From assembly GCF_030269485.1 (NCBI RefSeq), contig NZ_BSTL01000017.1, positions 168,632 to 232,631 on the forward strand: a DNA stretch of 64,000 nt, in the 5' to 3' direction. The notes under the pieces are model-generated. The model ran no database searches and had not been told where the DNA came from. It saw only the letters and a program-made list of their open reading frames with translations. Source of the stretch: Actinoplanes sp. NBRC 103695. GTDB lineage: Bacteria; Actinomycetota; Actinomycetes; Mycobacteriales; Micromonosporaceae. Positions 40,830 to 50,211 of the stretch are shown piece after piece. Position numbers and translations under genes: made by a program. Every line of letters starts with the position of its first letter. The first letter of the stretch is position 1.

Positions 40830-41325
40830 CTCCCTTCTCGATGATCTCTGCCGCCAGGACGGCGCGCAGGGTGGTCAGGCCGCGGCTGGTCTGGCTCTTG
40901 ACGGTGCCCGGTGAGCACCCGAGCACCTCCGCCGTCTCGTCGACGCTCAGCCCTTCCAGGAACCGGAGCACCAGGGCGGCCCGCTGCCGGGGCGGCACCT
41001 GACGCAGGGCGGCCCGCATCCGGAGCCGCTCGTCGACGTCGCCGGACCTGTCCGGGACGGCCACGTCCGGGAACGCCTCGCCCACGGCGCGCTCCCGATG
41101 CCATGGCCGGCGCCTCTCCCCGATAGCGGCCCGGATGACCGCGGTCCGCGCGTACGCCTCCGGCGAGGCCACCTTGTCCCACTTCAGGTAGAGCCTGGAC
41201 AGCGCGCCGGACACCGCGTCCTCGGCGGCCTGCCAGTCACCGCAGGTCACGTACGCGAGCGCGCGCAGTGGCTGGAACCGGGCCCGGGCGAACTCCCGGA
41301 ACCCCTCCATAGATTCGGCATTCAC
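40795..41325 (-). CDS. SigE-family ECF sigma factor
   Basis: 176 residues. Region 2: FREFARARFQPLRALAYVTCGDWQAAEDAVSGAL and YLKWDKVASPEAYARTAVI. Region 4: LRQVPPRQRAALVLRFLEGLSVDETAEVLGCSPGTVKSQTSRGL. The pattern is that of the actinobacterial SigE-type ECF group. GTG 41325 has AGAGGAG eight bases upstream, so it is preferred over ATG 41310. Translation of the membrane protein behind it is probably coupled. Divergent from another sigma gene at 41487. Confidence 0.92.
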   Translation of the reverse strand: MNAESMEGFREFARARFQPLRALAYVTCGDWQAAEDAVSGALSRLYLKWDKVASPEAYARTAVIRAAIGERRRPWHRERAVGEAFPDVAVPDRSGDVDERLRMRAALRQVPPRQRAALVLRFLEGLSVDETAEVLGCSPGTVKSQTSRGLTTLRAVLAAEIIEKGDDRVVSHRGRA

Positions 41326-41486
41326 CAGCCGAACTCCTCTCGTCGCGACCTAGAGGAGATGACGAGGGTCCAGGGTTGCATCCGGGGCGAAAAGTCTCCC
41401 CACTGATCCTCCACTGGATTGCCACAGCCCGGAGATTGACTTCTTGTCAGCCGGTCCGCCCGGGACCGACCGACCGTAGGGTTCGC

Positions 41487-42014
41487 ATGACGACGCACGT
41501 GTGTGACGACCGGCTCGACGCGGAGGCGCGGATGACCGCGCTGCACGCCGAGCACGCGCCGGAACTGCTCCGGTTCCTGGTCCGCCTCAACCGGGGCGAG
41601 CGGCAGACCGCGGAGGACATGCTGCAGGAGACGATGCTGCGGGCCTGGCGGCACCTCGACTCGCTGCCCGCGGCGTACGACGACGCGCGCCGCTGGCTGT
41701 TCACGGTGGCCCGGCGGATCGCGATCGACGCGATCCGCCGGCGGCAGACCCGCCCGGTCGAGGTTGGCTTGACCGACCTGACCTGGGTGGCGGACCGGGA
41801 CGACTCGATCGCGGCGGCCGTGGCCGTGCACGGCTTCCGGAACGCGTTCCGGTCGCTGACCGCCGCGCACCGGACCGTGCTGACCGAGATCTACCTGCGC
41901 GGTCACGAGGTCGACGAGGTCGCCGACCGGCTCGGCGTCCCGGTCGGCACGGTCAAGTCACGCGCCCACTACGCCCTGCGCTCGCTGCGTACCGCCCTGA
42001 ACCAGGGGTACTAG
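41487..42014 (+). CDS. ECF sigma-70 factor
   Basis: 175 residues. Region 2 (HAPELLRFLVRLNRGERQTAEDMLQETMLRAWRHL, ARRWLFTVARRIAIDAIRRRQ) and region 4 (FRSLTAAHRTVLTEIYLRGHEVDEVADRLGVPVGTVKSRAHYALRSL) are complete. It resembles the SigL/SigK-type of ECF factors that normally have a ZAS anti-sigma partner, but none follows; the next gene is convergent. The 161 bp shared with the divergent SigE-type gene include a TTGACT box near 41434. Confidence 0.93.
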   Translation: MTTHVCDDRLDAEARMTALHAEHAPELLRFLVRLNRGERQTAEDMLQETMLRAWRHLDSLPAAYDDARRWLFTVARRIAIDAIRRRQTRPVEVGLTDLTWVADRDDSIAAAVAVHGFRNAFRSLTAAHRTVLTEIYLRGHEVDEVADRLGVPVGTVKSRAHYALRSLRTALNQGY

Positions 42015-42032
42015 CGACCAGGGGCATCGGCC

Positions 42033-42074
42033 AGGTGCCCGCCACCCGCTGAGGGGGCGGGGTGGCGGGCACCT
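42033..42074. terminator. Bidirectional 15-bp hairpin terminator
   Basis: AGGTGCCCGCCACCC (42033-42047) pairs perfectly with GGGTGGCGGGCACCT (42060-42074). It fills the 59-bp gap between the convergent sigma and acyltransferase genes and serves both. Unrelated to the GTGGTAG family. Confidence 0.85.
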
Positions 42075-43276
42075 CACATCTCCTCCGCGATCGTGTCCCG
42101 GGCCGCGCTCAGCAGCCCGGGCACCGGATCCCGGCTGGTGTAGAGCAGGGTCAGGTTGCCGCCGATCGTGTTGACCCCGACCACGTGCTCGTTCTCGAAC
42201 CCGACCATCCCGGCCGGTCCCCACATCTCGTCCAGCCGCAGCGCCCCGTACCGCAGGGGCATCGGCAGCGCGCCCAGGTTGGTCAGCAGGATGTCGTACG
42301 CGAGGGTCTGACCGATCGCCCGCGTCCAGCCCGCCGGATCGTCCCGGTCCGGCAGCCCGCGCCCGATCACGGAGAGCTTGGCCAGCGCATCGGCCACCCG
42401 GCGCGGCTGCCGGAAGATGTCCAGATCGTCCTTGAACCGCTGCGCCGACGCCCACAGCCCGGCATCGCGCGCCGGGCTGGGCCCGACCACCGGGATCGAG
42501 TAGAAACCGACGCTGTCGCCGATCTCCGGCAGGGTCCGCCGCAGGTGCACCTGGCTGCCGAAACGCAGCTCCCGCGCGGCCGAGAACGGGTGCATCGCCG
42601 AGGCGAGGGCGGCGGCCAGCACCATGTGCACGGTCACGCCCTGCTGGTGCGCGCGATCGCAGACGAGCTCGGTCAGCTCCCGGCCCAGCGAGAGCCGATC
42701 GACCCGCGGTGGCCGGGCCGCGGCCAGCATCCGGGCGTCGAACGGCTCCGGGCGCAGCGGCGCCCCGGAGGTGTCACCGACCGCCAGGAAGTCCTCCATC
42801 GGCAGGCCGTGCGTGGCGCCGTGCAGGTCCCGGCCGGCCATCGCCCGGAGCAGATCGCGCAGCACGATGGCCACGGATAGCCCGTCCACGGCGGTGTGCC
42901 CGGTCAGGATGACCACGCTGCGGCGCGGGCCGGGCAGCAGCCGGGCGCGCAGGATCGGGGCCGGCCCGGTGGAGAAGGGCTCGGTCACCTCGGCGACGAG
43001 CTCGGCGGTCCAGTCCCCGTCGGTCCCGGTCACCACCTCCAGCGGGATCGGGACCTCCGGCAGGGCGGTGAACCGCGGGCCGCCGGGCCCCTCGACCACG
43101 CCGGCGCGCAGCAGCGGGTGGCGCTGCTGCACCCGGGCGAGCCCGGAGCGCCAGCCGTCCGGGCCGGGCGCGCCGGACACCACGGCGACCATGGTGAAGT
43201 GCAGCGGCATCGGCCGCCGGGCGAGCGCGCGAAGCGCCTGCTCCATCATCCCGAGGGGGCGTTCCGGTGACGTCAC
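42074..43276 (-). CDS. Condensation-like acyltransferase (PapA/WES-related)
   Basis: 400 residues of the CoA-dependent acyltransferase/condensation superfamily. The core motif is GHTAVDGLS, in which the catalytic second His and the structural Asp of HHxxxDG are kept and the first His is Gly. The C-terminal latch region has TNLGALPMPL and FENEHVVGVNTIGGNLTLLYTSRDP. Related enzymes esterify lipids or polyketides (PapA5-like) or join acyl and amine units. Starts 9 bp after the SARP gene in an operon with a methyltransferase. Confidence 0.75.
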   Translation of the reverse strand: MTSPERPLGMMEQALRALARRPMPLHFTMVAVVSGAPGPDGWRSGLARVQQRHPLLRAGVVEGPGGPRFTALPEVPIPLEVVTGTDGDWTAELVAEVTEPFSTGPAPILRARLLPGPRRSVVILTGHTAVDGLSVAIVLRDLLRAMAGRDLHGATHGLPMEDFLAVGDTSGAPLRPEPFDARMLAAARPPRVDRLSLGRELTELVCDRAHQQGVTVHMVLAAALASAMHPFSAARELRFGSQVHLRRTLPEIGDSVGFYSIPVVGPSPARDAGLWASAQRFKDDLDIFRQPRRVADALAKLSVIGRGLPDRDDPAGWTRAIGQTLAYDILLTNLGALPMPLRYGALRLDEMWGPAGMVGFENEHVVGVNTIGGNLTLLYTSRDPVPGLLSAARDTIAEEM

Positions 43277-43285
43277 AGCCAGAAC

Positions 43286-46117
43286 CTAGTCATCGTCAGT
43301 GCCGATTCCGTGGAGTACCGGTGGAAGCTTGTCCAGCCGCTCGCGGATGACCGCGGCGGTCGCCGACCGGGTCTCCTCGTGGATCCGGAGGCTTTCCGTC
43401 CAGGCGGCGCGCGCCTGCTCGGCCCGGCCCTCGTCAAGCCGGGCGTGCCCCAGGGAGAGCAGCGCCGCGGCGGCCCCGGCCTGGTTGTTCGCCTCGCGAT
43501 AGAGGTCCGTGGCCCGGCTCAGGCAACCGGCCGCGCGGCCGCTCTCGCCCGCCCGCCGGTACAGGTCGCCCAGTCCCAGCCAGCAGTCCGCCTGGATGAT
43601 CGGGTCGTCGCAGTTGCGGCCGATCGCGAGCGAGTCGCCGAACAGCCGGATCGCCTTCTCCCGCCGCCCCAGCCGCCCGGCGCAGGTGGCCAGTCCGTGC
43701 AGCGCGTCGGCCTGGCCGCGGCGGTTGCCGGACCGGACGTGCATGCGCAGCGCCCGCTTCTCCTCCTCGACGGCCAGGCTGAAATCGCCCGCCTCGCGCA
43801 GGACGGAGGCGAGCCCGCAGTGCACGGAGGCCACCTCGGCGTCCCGGTCCAGCAGGATGTAGATCCGCCGGGCGTTCTCCAGGTGGACCTTGGCGCGGTC
43901 CAGGTGGCCGAGGTGGTGGTAGGCGGCGGCCAGGCTGCGGTGCGCGTGCCCCTGCCCGAGCAGGTCCGGGGTGGACTGGGCCGCGCGCAGGGCGGTCCGC
44001 ATGGTGCCCGCCCAGTCGTGCCAGAGGCCCCGGCTGCGGTAGAACGGCTCCAGCGTCAGCGCGAGCTGCCAGGCGGAGGTGTCCGCGTCCTCGTCGGTGG
44101 CGCGCAGCACGGCGGCGCTCAGCACGGCGTGCTCGGCGGCGAACCAGGCCAGCGCCGCCGCCCGGTCACCGGCGACCTCGGGCACGACGCCGGGTGGTGG
44201 GTCGCCCGGGGGGATCGGCTCGCGCTGCGGGGCGAGCAGGAGATGGATTCCGTACGCCGAATGCCGGTAATGCGCGAGCAGCCTGGTCACGGCGGCCTGC
44301 CGGTCGGTCGTCCCGTCATCGGTCAGCTGCTCCGTCGCGTACGCCCGCACCAGGTCGTGGAAACGGTAGCGACGGGGCTGGTGCTCGACGATCAGATGCG
44401 CCTGGGCGAGGTCGGTGAGCAGCCCCCGGACGACGCGCCGCGGCTGCCCGGCCAGGCTGGCGGCCGCGGACAGCGAGATGTCCGGCCCGACGTGCGTCGC
44501 GAGCAGCCGGAACAGCCCGGCGGCCGGCTCGCTGAGGACCCGGTACGACCAGGAGAACGCGGCCCGGACGTCCACCCCGCCGTCGGCGAACACCCCCAGG
44601 TCGGTGTCCGCCTCCCGCAGTTCCTCGGCGATCGCCGTCAGCGGGAAGTGCGGTTCCGCTGCTGCCCGGGCGGCGACCAGGGCCAGGGCCAGCGGCAGGC
44701 GCGCGCACGCGGCGACGATCTCGTCGGTGGCCGCCCGGTCCGCCGCGGCCCGTCCCGGTCCGAGCCGCCGGGCCAGGAACTCGCCGGCCTCCTCCGCCGT
44801 CGGCACCGCCAGGGTGAGCAGCCGCGCGCCGCCGGTCGTGGCCAGCCCGGTCAGCCGCCGCCGGCCGGTCACGATCACCGCGCAGCCCGCGGTGCCGGGC
44901 AGCAGCGGCCGCACCTGGTCCACGTCGTACGCGTTGTCCAGCACGATCAGCACCCGCCGGCCGGCCAGCAGGCTGCGGAACAGGCCGGTCTGCGCGGCGA
45001 TCCCGGCCGGCACGGCGTCGTCCCGGACGCCGAGCGCGTTGAGGAACCCGCGGATCGCCTCGCCGGTGCCGATCGGCGACCCGGCGACGTCGAAGCCGTT
45101 CAGGTCGATGTGCAGCTGACCGTCCGGGAAGTGCGGGGCGAGCAGGTGGGCGAGGTGGACGGCGAAGGTGGTCTTGCCGACGCCGGGCATCCCGTCGACG
45201 GCCAGCACGGCGGGTTCCCCGTCGGCGGTGAGCGCCTCCCGGGCGGCCGCGAGCTCGGCCGCCCGGCCGGTGAAGATGCCCAGGTCGGGCGGCAGCTGCG
45301 CGGGCCGGACGGCGCGTTCCCGCAGGGTCGGCGCGGGCGCCGCGGGGCGTGGCCGCAGCACCGCCAGGTATGCCGCCTGCAGTTCCGGCCCCGGGTCGAC
45401 GCCCAGTTCCTCGGCCAGGAACGCGCGTTTCCCCTCGTAGAGCGCGAACGCCTCGCTCTGCTTACCGTCCGCGGCCAGCAGAATCATCAGCTGGGCCTGG
45501 AGCGCCTCGTCCAGCGGGTTGAGGTCGGCGATCGGCCGGAGCACGGCGAGCATCGCGCCGCCCTGACCGGCCGTCGAGGCGGCCTCGGCGGCGGCGCGGG
45601 CGACGGCGGCCACCTCGCGGTCCACCGCGGTGAAGGCGGCGTGCCGGCGGCCGCCGCTCAGCTCCCCGGTCGCGCACGACCCCTGCACCAGCCGCAGGGC
45701 GTCGGTGTAGTGCCGGGCCGCCGCGGCATGGTCGCCCCGGCGGCCGGCCGCCCGGCCCTCGGCGGCGTGACCGCGGAAGAGCAGCAGGTCAGAGGCCTCC
45801 GGCGCGACGGTCAGCCGGTAGCCGGCCCGGGACCGCGCGAGCCACCGGCCCGCCGAGCGGGTCGGCAGGTCCGGTTCGAGCACCCGGCGCAGCACGCCGA
45901 TGTAGCGGTGCACGCTGTTCACGGCGCTGGACGGCGCGTCCTCGCCCCACAGCAGCTCGACGAAATCGTGCAGCCCGATCGGGCCGTTCGGGTGCGCGAG
46001 CAGCAGGGCGAGCATCAGCCGCTGCTGCCGGGCGCCCAGGTCCACCTCGGCGTCGTCCCGCCAGGCGCGCAGCGGGCCGAGCACGGCGAAGCGAGGCGCG
46101 TCGTGGACCATCGTCAC
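43286..46117 (-). CDS. SARP/AfsR-type regulator with NB-ARC ATPase and TPRs
   Basis: 943 residues. OmpR-like winged helix (about 8-100, FAVLGPLRAWRDDAEVDLGA), bacterial activator domain (about 105-255, LEPDLPTRSAG to LAVLRPRPA), then NB-ARC ATPase with AVDGMPGVGKTTFA, VLIVLDNAYD and IVTGRRRL, then TPR repeats (about 700-920). This is the complete AfsR layout, an ATP-dependent activator of specialised-metabolite genes. GTG 46117 overlaps the methyltransferase stop as GTGA; ATG 46111 is the alternative. Likely controls its own operon and perhaps distant clusters. Confidence 0.9.
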   Translation of the reverse strand: MTMVHDAPRFAVLGPLRAWRDDAEVDLGARQQRLMLALLLAHPNGPIGLHDFVELLWGEDAPSSAVNSVHRYIGVLRRVLEPDLPTRSAGRWLARSRAGYRLTVAPEASDLLLFRGHAAEGRAAGRRGDHAAAARHYTDALRLVQGSCATGELSGGRRHAAFTAVDREVAAVARAAAEAASTAGQGGAMLAVLRPIADLNPLDEALQAQLMILLAADGKQSEAFALYEGKRAFLAEELGVDPGPELQAAYLAVLRPRPAAPAPTLRERAVRPAQLPPDLGIFTGRAAELAAAREALTADGEPAVLAVDGMPGVGKTTFAVHLAHLLAPHFPDGQLHIDLNGFDVAGSPIGTGEAIRGFLNALGVRDDAVPAGIAAQTGLFRSLLAGRRVLIVLDNAYDVDQVRPLLPGTAGCAVIVTGRRRLTGLATTGGARLLTLAVPTAEEAGEFLARRLGPGRAAADRAATDEIVAACARLPLALALVAARAAAEPHFPLTAIAEELREADTDLGVFADGGVDVRAAFSWSYRVLSEPAAGLFRLLATHVGPDISLSAAASLAGQPRRVVRGLLTDLAQAHLIVEHQPRRYRFHDLVRAYATEQLTDDGTTDRQAAVTRLLAHYRHSAYGIHLLLAPQREPIPPGDPPPGVVPEVAGDRAAALAWFAAEHAVLSAAVLRATDEDADTSAWQLALTLEPFYRSRGLWHDWAGTMRTALRAAQSTPDLLGQGHAHRSLAAAYHHLGHLDRAKVHLENARRIYILLDRDAEVASVHCGLASVLREAGDFSLAVEEEKRALRMHVRSGNRRGQADALHGLATCAGRLGRREKAIRLFGDSLAIGRNCDDPIIQADCWLGLGDLYRRAGESGRAAGCLSRATDLYREANNQAGAAAALLSLGHARLDEGRAEQARAAWTESLRIHEETRSATAAVIRERLDKLPPVLHGIGTDDD

Positions 46118-47025
46118 TTCACGCCCATGATCGCTGACCACCCGTGCCCCAGATCCTCGGTGGTGACCTCGCGCAGGCCGGCCTCGGTCAGCAGCCGCCC
46201 GCACTCGGCGACGGTGCTCTGCCGCCCGGCCGGGGTCTCCAGCAGCAGCCCGAGCGAGCTGAGCAGCCCGGTCGTGTTCCGCCGCCGCTCGTCGTCGAGC
46301 ATCGTGTCGTACACGATCACCATGCCGCCGTCGGACAGGGCCGCGCGGAGCTCCGCGAGCAGGGCCGGCCGTTCCGCCGCGCCGAGCCGGGACAGCACTC
46401 CACCCAGGACGTATGCGTCGGCCGGCGGCAACGTGGCGAAGGCCTCCAGGCGGTCCGCGAGGAACAGCCGCTCGACGTCACCGGCGTACTCCGGCGCCGC
46501 GCCCAGGACACCACCGCTGACGTGCGGGTACGCCTGAGCCAGCTGCACCGACAGGGCCCCGCTCCCGCCGATCTCCACCACCCGCCGGACCGCGCTCCAG
46601 TCCAGCCGCTCGACGAGGATCCGCGGCTCCGGCATCCCCACCTGGCCACCCTGCTCGGACCGCGGCTCGCCGTCGCGCAGCGCCTCGGTGAGCGAGGCCC
46701 ACCCCTCGTGGTTGAGCCGCTCCAGCAGCCCGCCGACATAGGTCGGCTTCTCCCGGTCCAGGTAGAGGTCCGCGTCCGGGCCGTTCCGGTACGTGTCACC
46801 GTCACGCCGCAGCAGGCCGAGCGAGACCAGCGTGTCGAGGAAGTCGGCGGCGCACCGGGGGTGCAGACCCGTCTCGGCGGCCAGCCGCGCCCTGTCGCGC
46901 GGACCGTCGCCGAGACGGGTGAACACGCCAAGCTGCACGGCGGCCAGCAGGACCCTCGCCGTCATGAAGCCCATCGCTACGGAAAGTAACGAGTCCAGCC
47001 CCGTCTCGCCGGTCTCGCTCGTCAT
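46114..47025 (-). CDS. O-methyltransferase-family protein (family 2)
   Basis: 303 residues. N-terminal dimerisation winged helix (MTARVLLAAVQLGVFTRLGDGPRDRARLAAETGLH, ADFLDTLVSLGLLRRDG) and a C-terminal Rossmann domain with VVEIGGSGALSVQLAQAYP as motif I. The second acidic residue usually seen in motif II (VLDLP) is replaced (VLGAAPEYA), so SAM binding may be altered. Related enzymes methylate aromatic polyketides. ATG 47025 was chosen; an earlier in-frame ATG adds ten unlikely residues. First gene of the operon with the SARP and acyltransferase. Confidence 0.8.
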   Translation of the reverse strand: MTSETGETGLDSLLSVAMGFMTARVLLAAVQLGVFTRLGDGPRDRARLAAETGLHPRCAADFLDTLVSLGLLRRDGDTYRNGPDADLYLDREKPTYVGGLLERLNHEGWASLTEALRDGEPRSEQGGQVGMPEPRILVERLDWSAVRRVVEIGGSGALSVQLAQAYPHVSGGVLGAAPEYAGDVERLFLADRLEAFATLPPADAYVLGGVLSRLGAAERPALLAELRAALSDGGMVIVYDTMLDDERRRNTTGLLSSLGLLLETPAGRQSTVAECGRLLTEAGLREVTTEDLGHGWSAIMGVK

Positions 47026-47084
47026 GCAGATACGAACGGACGCCGGGTACCCCAAGTTCAGATGCCAGGTGAGATCGTAGAAGC

Positions 47085-47813
47085 ATGTCCGCGATTACAG
47101 CGTTGGAAGCCGCGGCGACCCTCGGCCCGTACTTCACGTGGGAGCCTTGGGACGGTGACGCGGCGTGGCGGCCGCTGGACGATCTGCTTGATCCGGACGT
47201 GGTCGCCGAGCGCGTCGACGTCGCCCGGCGGACCCTGATGCGGATGTCCGGGCTGGGCCGCGAGGAGATCGGCGAGCGGGAGGTCGCCTCGATCACGTTC
47301 CTCGGGCTGGCGTCCCGGCTGCTGTCCCCGCCACTGGCCGCCGCCGCGGTCGCGGGCACCCCGGTCGCGGCCGGCCGGTTGTGGTGGCGCGCGGTCGAGG
47401 GCGGTCCGATCCCGATCGCGTACGCCGATCCGGTGCTCACCGGCGACGGCCCGGACCTCGGCAGGGTCACGCCGATCCTCGCGGTGTACCGCCGCCGGTT
47501 CGCCATGTCGCCGCAGGTCCTCTGGGGCAACGTGGCGTCCGCGCTGGGCGGGGCGGCCGGGATGATCGCCGACGGCGCGCCGGCCCACGCCGCCCGGGCC
47601 GCGGCCCTGGTCGGAGGGCTGCTAGCCGTGCCGCCGCTGCGGGGGAGCGCCGACCTGGTCCGCCCCGACCCTAACCTGGCGCGCTGGTTCCTGGTCCGGC
47701 GCAACTGCTGCCTGTACTACCGCATCCCCGGCGGCGGCACCTGCGGCGACTGCGTGCTGACCCCCGCCGACGTGCGGTCGCGGCAATGGCAGGCGATCCT
47801 GGACCGGCGTTAA
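47085..47813 (+). CDS. FhuF-like [2Fe-2S] siderophore-iron reductase
   Basis: 242 residues. The C-terminal motif RRNCCLYYRIP followed by GTCGDC gives the Cys-Cys-x10-Cys-x2-Cys ligand set of FhuF-type [2Fe-2S] proteins, which reduce ferric siderophores. The rest is Ala/Leu-rich without a signal peptide, so it is cytoplasmic. Divergent from the O-methyltransferase gene. No siderophore uptake genes are nearby. Length is usual for the family. Confidence 0.82.
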   Translation: MSAITALEAAATLGPYFTWEPWDGDAAWRPLDDLLDPDVVAERVDVARRTLMRMSGLGREEIGEREVASITFLGLASRLLSPPLAAAAVAGTPVAAGRLWWRAVEGGPIPIAYADPVLTGDGPDLGRVTPILAVYRRRFAMSPQVLWGNVASALGGAAGMIADGAPAHAARAAALVGGLLAVPPLRGSADLVRPDPNLARWFLVRRNCCLYYRIPGGGTCGDCVLTPADVRSRQWQAILDRR

Positions 47814-47847
47814 CCTCGCGTTCATCGACTGAAGTGAGCCTGTCCGC

Positions 47848-50211
47848 ATGCTGGAACAACAGAACTTCGGCATCGAGCCGTGGGCGATCCGGGAGACCGG
47901 ACTCGACGTCGGCTCCCTCGGCCACGCCGAGTCCGTCTTCGCGCTGGCCAACGGTCACATCGGGCTGCGCGGGAACCTCGACGAGGGCGAGCCGCACGGC
48001 CTGCCCGGCACATACCTGAACTCGTTCTTCGAGTACCGCCCGCTGCCGTACGCCGAGGGCGGGTACGGCTACCCCGAGTCCGGCCAGGCCATCCTCAACG
48101 TCACCAACGGCAAGGTCTTCCGGCTCATGGTCGACGACGAGCCCCTGGACATCCGGTACGGCGACCTGCGCTCCCACGAGCGCGTCCTGGACTTCCGCGC
48201 CGGCACCCTGACCCGCGAGTTCGAGTGGATCTCGCCGGCCGGCAAGGCGGTCCGGGTGCGATCCGAGCGCCTGGTGTCCCTGGCCCAGCGGGCCGTCGCG
48301 GCGATCCGGTACACCGTGAGCGCCGTCGACCAGCCCATCCTGGTGGTCGTGCAGTCGGAGCTGGTCGCCAACGAGGACCTGCCGTCCGGCGGCAACGACC
48401 CCCGCGTGGAGGCGGCGCTGGTCCACCCGCTGCGGCCGGAGGCGCACTTCGTCGACGACTCCGGCGTCACCCTGCTGCACCGGGTGGAGCAGTCCGGCCT
48501 GCGGATGGCCGCCGCGATGGCGCACGACATCGACGGCCCGGACGGCTTCCAGGTGACCTCGTCGGCGTCGGAGAACATCGGCCGGACCACGGTCATCTGC
48601 CGCCTCCAGCCCGGCCAGCAGCTGCGCATCGTCAAGCACCTGGCGTACGGCTGGTCGTCGCAGCGGTCCATGCCGGCACTCAACGACCAGGTCCGGGCGG
48701 CCCGCACGGTCGCGCGCTACCACGGTTTCCAGGGCCTGCTCGACGAGCAGCGGCGCTACCTGGCGGACTTCTGGGCCAGCGCGGACGTCGAGATCGACGG
48801 CGACGCGCAACTCCAGCAGGCGGTCCGGTTCGCGCTCTTCCACGTGCTGCAGTCCGGCGCCCGGGCGGAACGTCGCGCGGTCGCCGCCAAGGGCCTGACC
48901 GGACCGGGGTACGACGGCCACACGTTCTGGGACACCGAGACGTTCGTGCTGCCGATGCTCAGCCACACCGTCCCGGACGCGGCGGCCGACGCGCTCCGCT
49001 GGCGGCAGGCCATCCTGCCGCTGGCCAAGGAACGTGCGGAGCAGCTCGGCCTGTCCGGCGCGGCCTTTCCCTGGCGTACGGTCCGTGGTCAGGAATGTTC
49101 CGGTTACTGGCCGGCCGGCACCGCCGCGTTCCACGTCAACGCGGACATCGCGGACGCCGCCATCCGGCACGTCGCGGCGACCGGTGACACCGGCTTCGAG
49201 CGCGAGGTCGGGCTGGAACTGCTGGTGGAGACCGCGCGTCTGTGGATCTCGCTCGGCCAGCACGGACCCGGCGGCGCATTCCGCATCGACGGCGTGACCG
49301 GCCCCGACGAGTACAGCGCGGTCGCCGACAACAACCTCTACACCAACCTGATGGCGCAACGGAACCTGACCGGCGCCGTGGAGGCCTGCGACCGGCACCC
49401 CGACGAGGCCCGGGAGCTCGGCGTCGGCCACGAGGAACTGGCCGCCTGGCGGGACGCCGCCGAGGAGATGACGATCCCGTTCTCCGTCAAGCTCGGCGTG
49501 CACGAGCAGTCCGAGGGCTTCACCAGCCACGCGCTGTGGGACTTCACCGGCACGGCCGCGGACAAATACCCGCTGATGCTGCACTTCCCGTACTTCGACA
49601 TCTACCGCAAGCAGGTCGTCAAACAGGCCGACCTGGTGCTGGCCATGCAGCTCTGCCCCGAGTCGTTCACCCCCGAGCAGAAGGCCCGGAACTTCGCGTA
49701 CTACGAGCGGATCACCGTCCGGGACTCGTCGCTGTCCGCCGCCACACAGGCGGTGCTCGCGGCGGAGACCGGACACCTCGATCTCGCGTACGACTACCTG
49801 TGCGAGACCGCGCTCCTGGACCTCGGCGACCTGGCCGGCAACACCGAGCACGGCCTGCACATCGCCGCGCTGGCCGGCGCCTGGAACGGGGTGGTCGCCG
49901 GTTTCGGCGGGCTGCGCCACCTGTCGTCCGGCCTGGCTCTCGCGCCCCGGCTGCCGGAGGCGCTGACCCGGATCGCCTTCCGTCTCCGCTGGCGGGGCCG
50001 CCGCCTCCAGGTGACGATCACCCCCGGCGAGGCGGTCTACCGGCTGCTCGACGGGAAGGAACTCGAGCTGCGCCACCACGGCGAGCCGGTGACCGTGCCC
50101 GAGGGCGGGTCGGCGACGCACCCGATCCCGCCTCTGGACCCGGCCGAGCCCGTCCGCCAGCCGCCCGGCCGTGAGCCCCTAGCGCGTCGGGTGCGGGGCC
50201 ACCAGGTGTGA
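47848..50211 (+). CDS. Glycoside hydrolase family 65 enzyme (disaccharide phosphorylase-like)
   Basis: 787 residues, the full GH65 length. N-terminal beta-sandwich with SVFALANGHIGLRGNLDEG, then the (alpha/alpha)6 barrel: GHTFWDTETFVLPM, FPWRTVRGQECSGYWPAGTA, and the catalytic acid Glu488 in GVTGPDEYSAVADNN. KQADLVLAMQ and the C-terminal jelly-roll strand complete it. GH65 comprises phosphorylases (trehalose, kojibiose, maltose, nigerose) and a few hydrolases; no sugar-specific residue can be called here and no beta-phosphoglucomutase is adjacent. Its 3' end overlaps the mycosin-like gene by 33 bp. Confidence 0.9.
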   Translation: MLEQQNFGIEPWAIRETGLDVGSLGHAESVFALANGHIGLRGNLDEGEPHGLPGTYLNSFFEYRPLPYAEGGYGYPESGQAILNVTNGKVFRLMVDDEPLDIRYGDLRSHERVLDFRAGTLTREFEWISPAGKAVRVRSERLVSLAQRAVAAIRYTVSAVDQPILVVVQSELVANEDLPSGGNDPRVEAALVHPLRPEAHFVDDSGVTLLHRVEQSGLRMAAAMAHDIDGPDGFQVTSSASENIGRTTVICRLQPGQQLRIVKHLAYGWSSQRSMPALNDQVRAARTVARYHGFQGLLDEQRRYLADFWASADVEIDGDAQLQQAVRFALFHVLQSGARAERRAVAAKGLTGPGYDGHTFWDTETFVLPMLSHTVPDAAADALRWRQAILPLAKERAEQLGLSGAAFPWRTVRGQECSGYWPAGTAAFHVNADIADAAIRHVAATGDTGFEREVGLELLVETARLWISLGQHGPGGAFRIDGVTGPDEYSAVADNNLYTNLMAQRNLTGAVEACDRHPDEARELGVGHEELAAWRDAAEEMTIPFSVKLGVHEQSEGFTSHALWDFTGTAADKYPLMLHFPYFDIYRKQVVKQADLVLAMQLCPESFTPEQKARNFAYYERITVRDSSLSAATQAVLAAETGHLDLAYDYLCETALLDLGDLAGNTEHGLHIAALAGAWNGVVAGFGGLRHLSSGLALAPRLPEALTRIAFRLRWRGRRLQVTITPGEAVYRLLDGKELELRHHGEPVTVPEGGSATHPIPPLDPAEPVRQPPGREPLARRVRGHQV

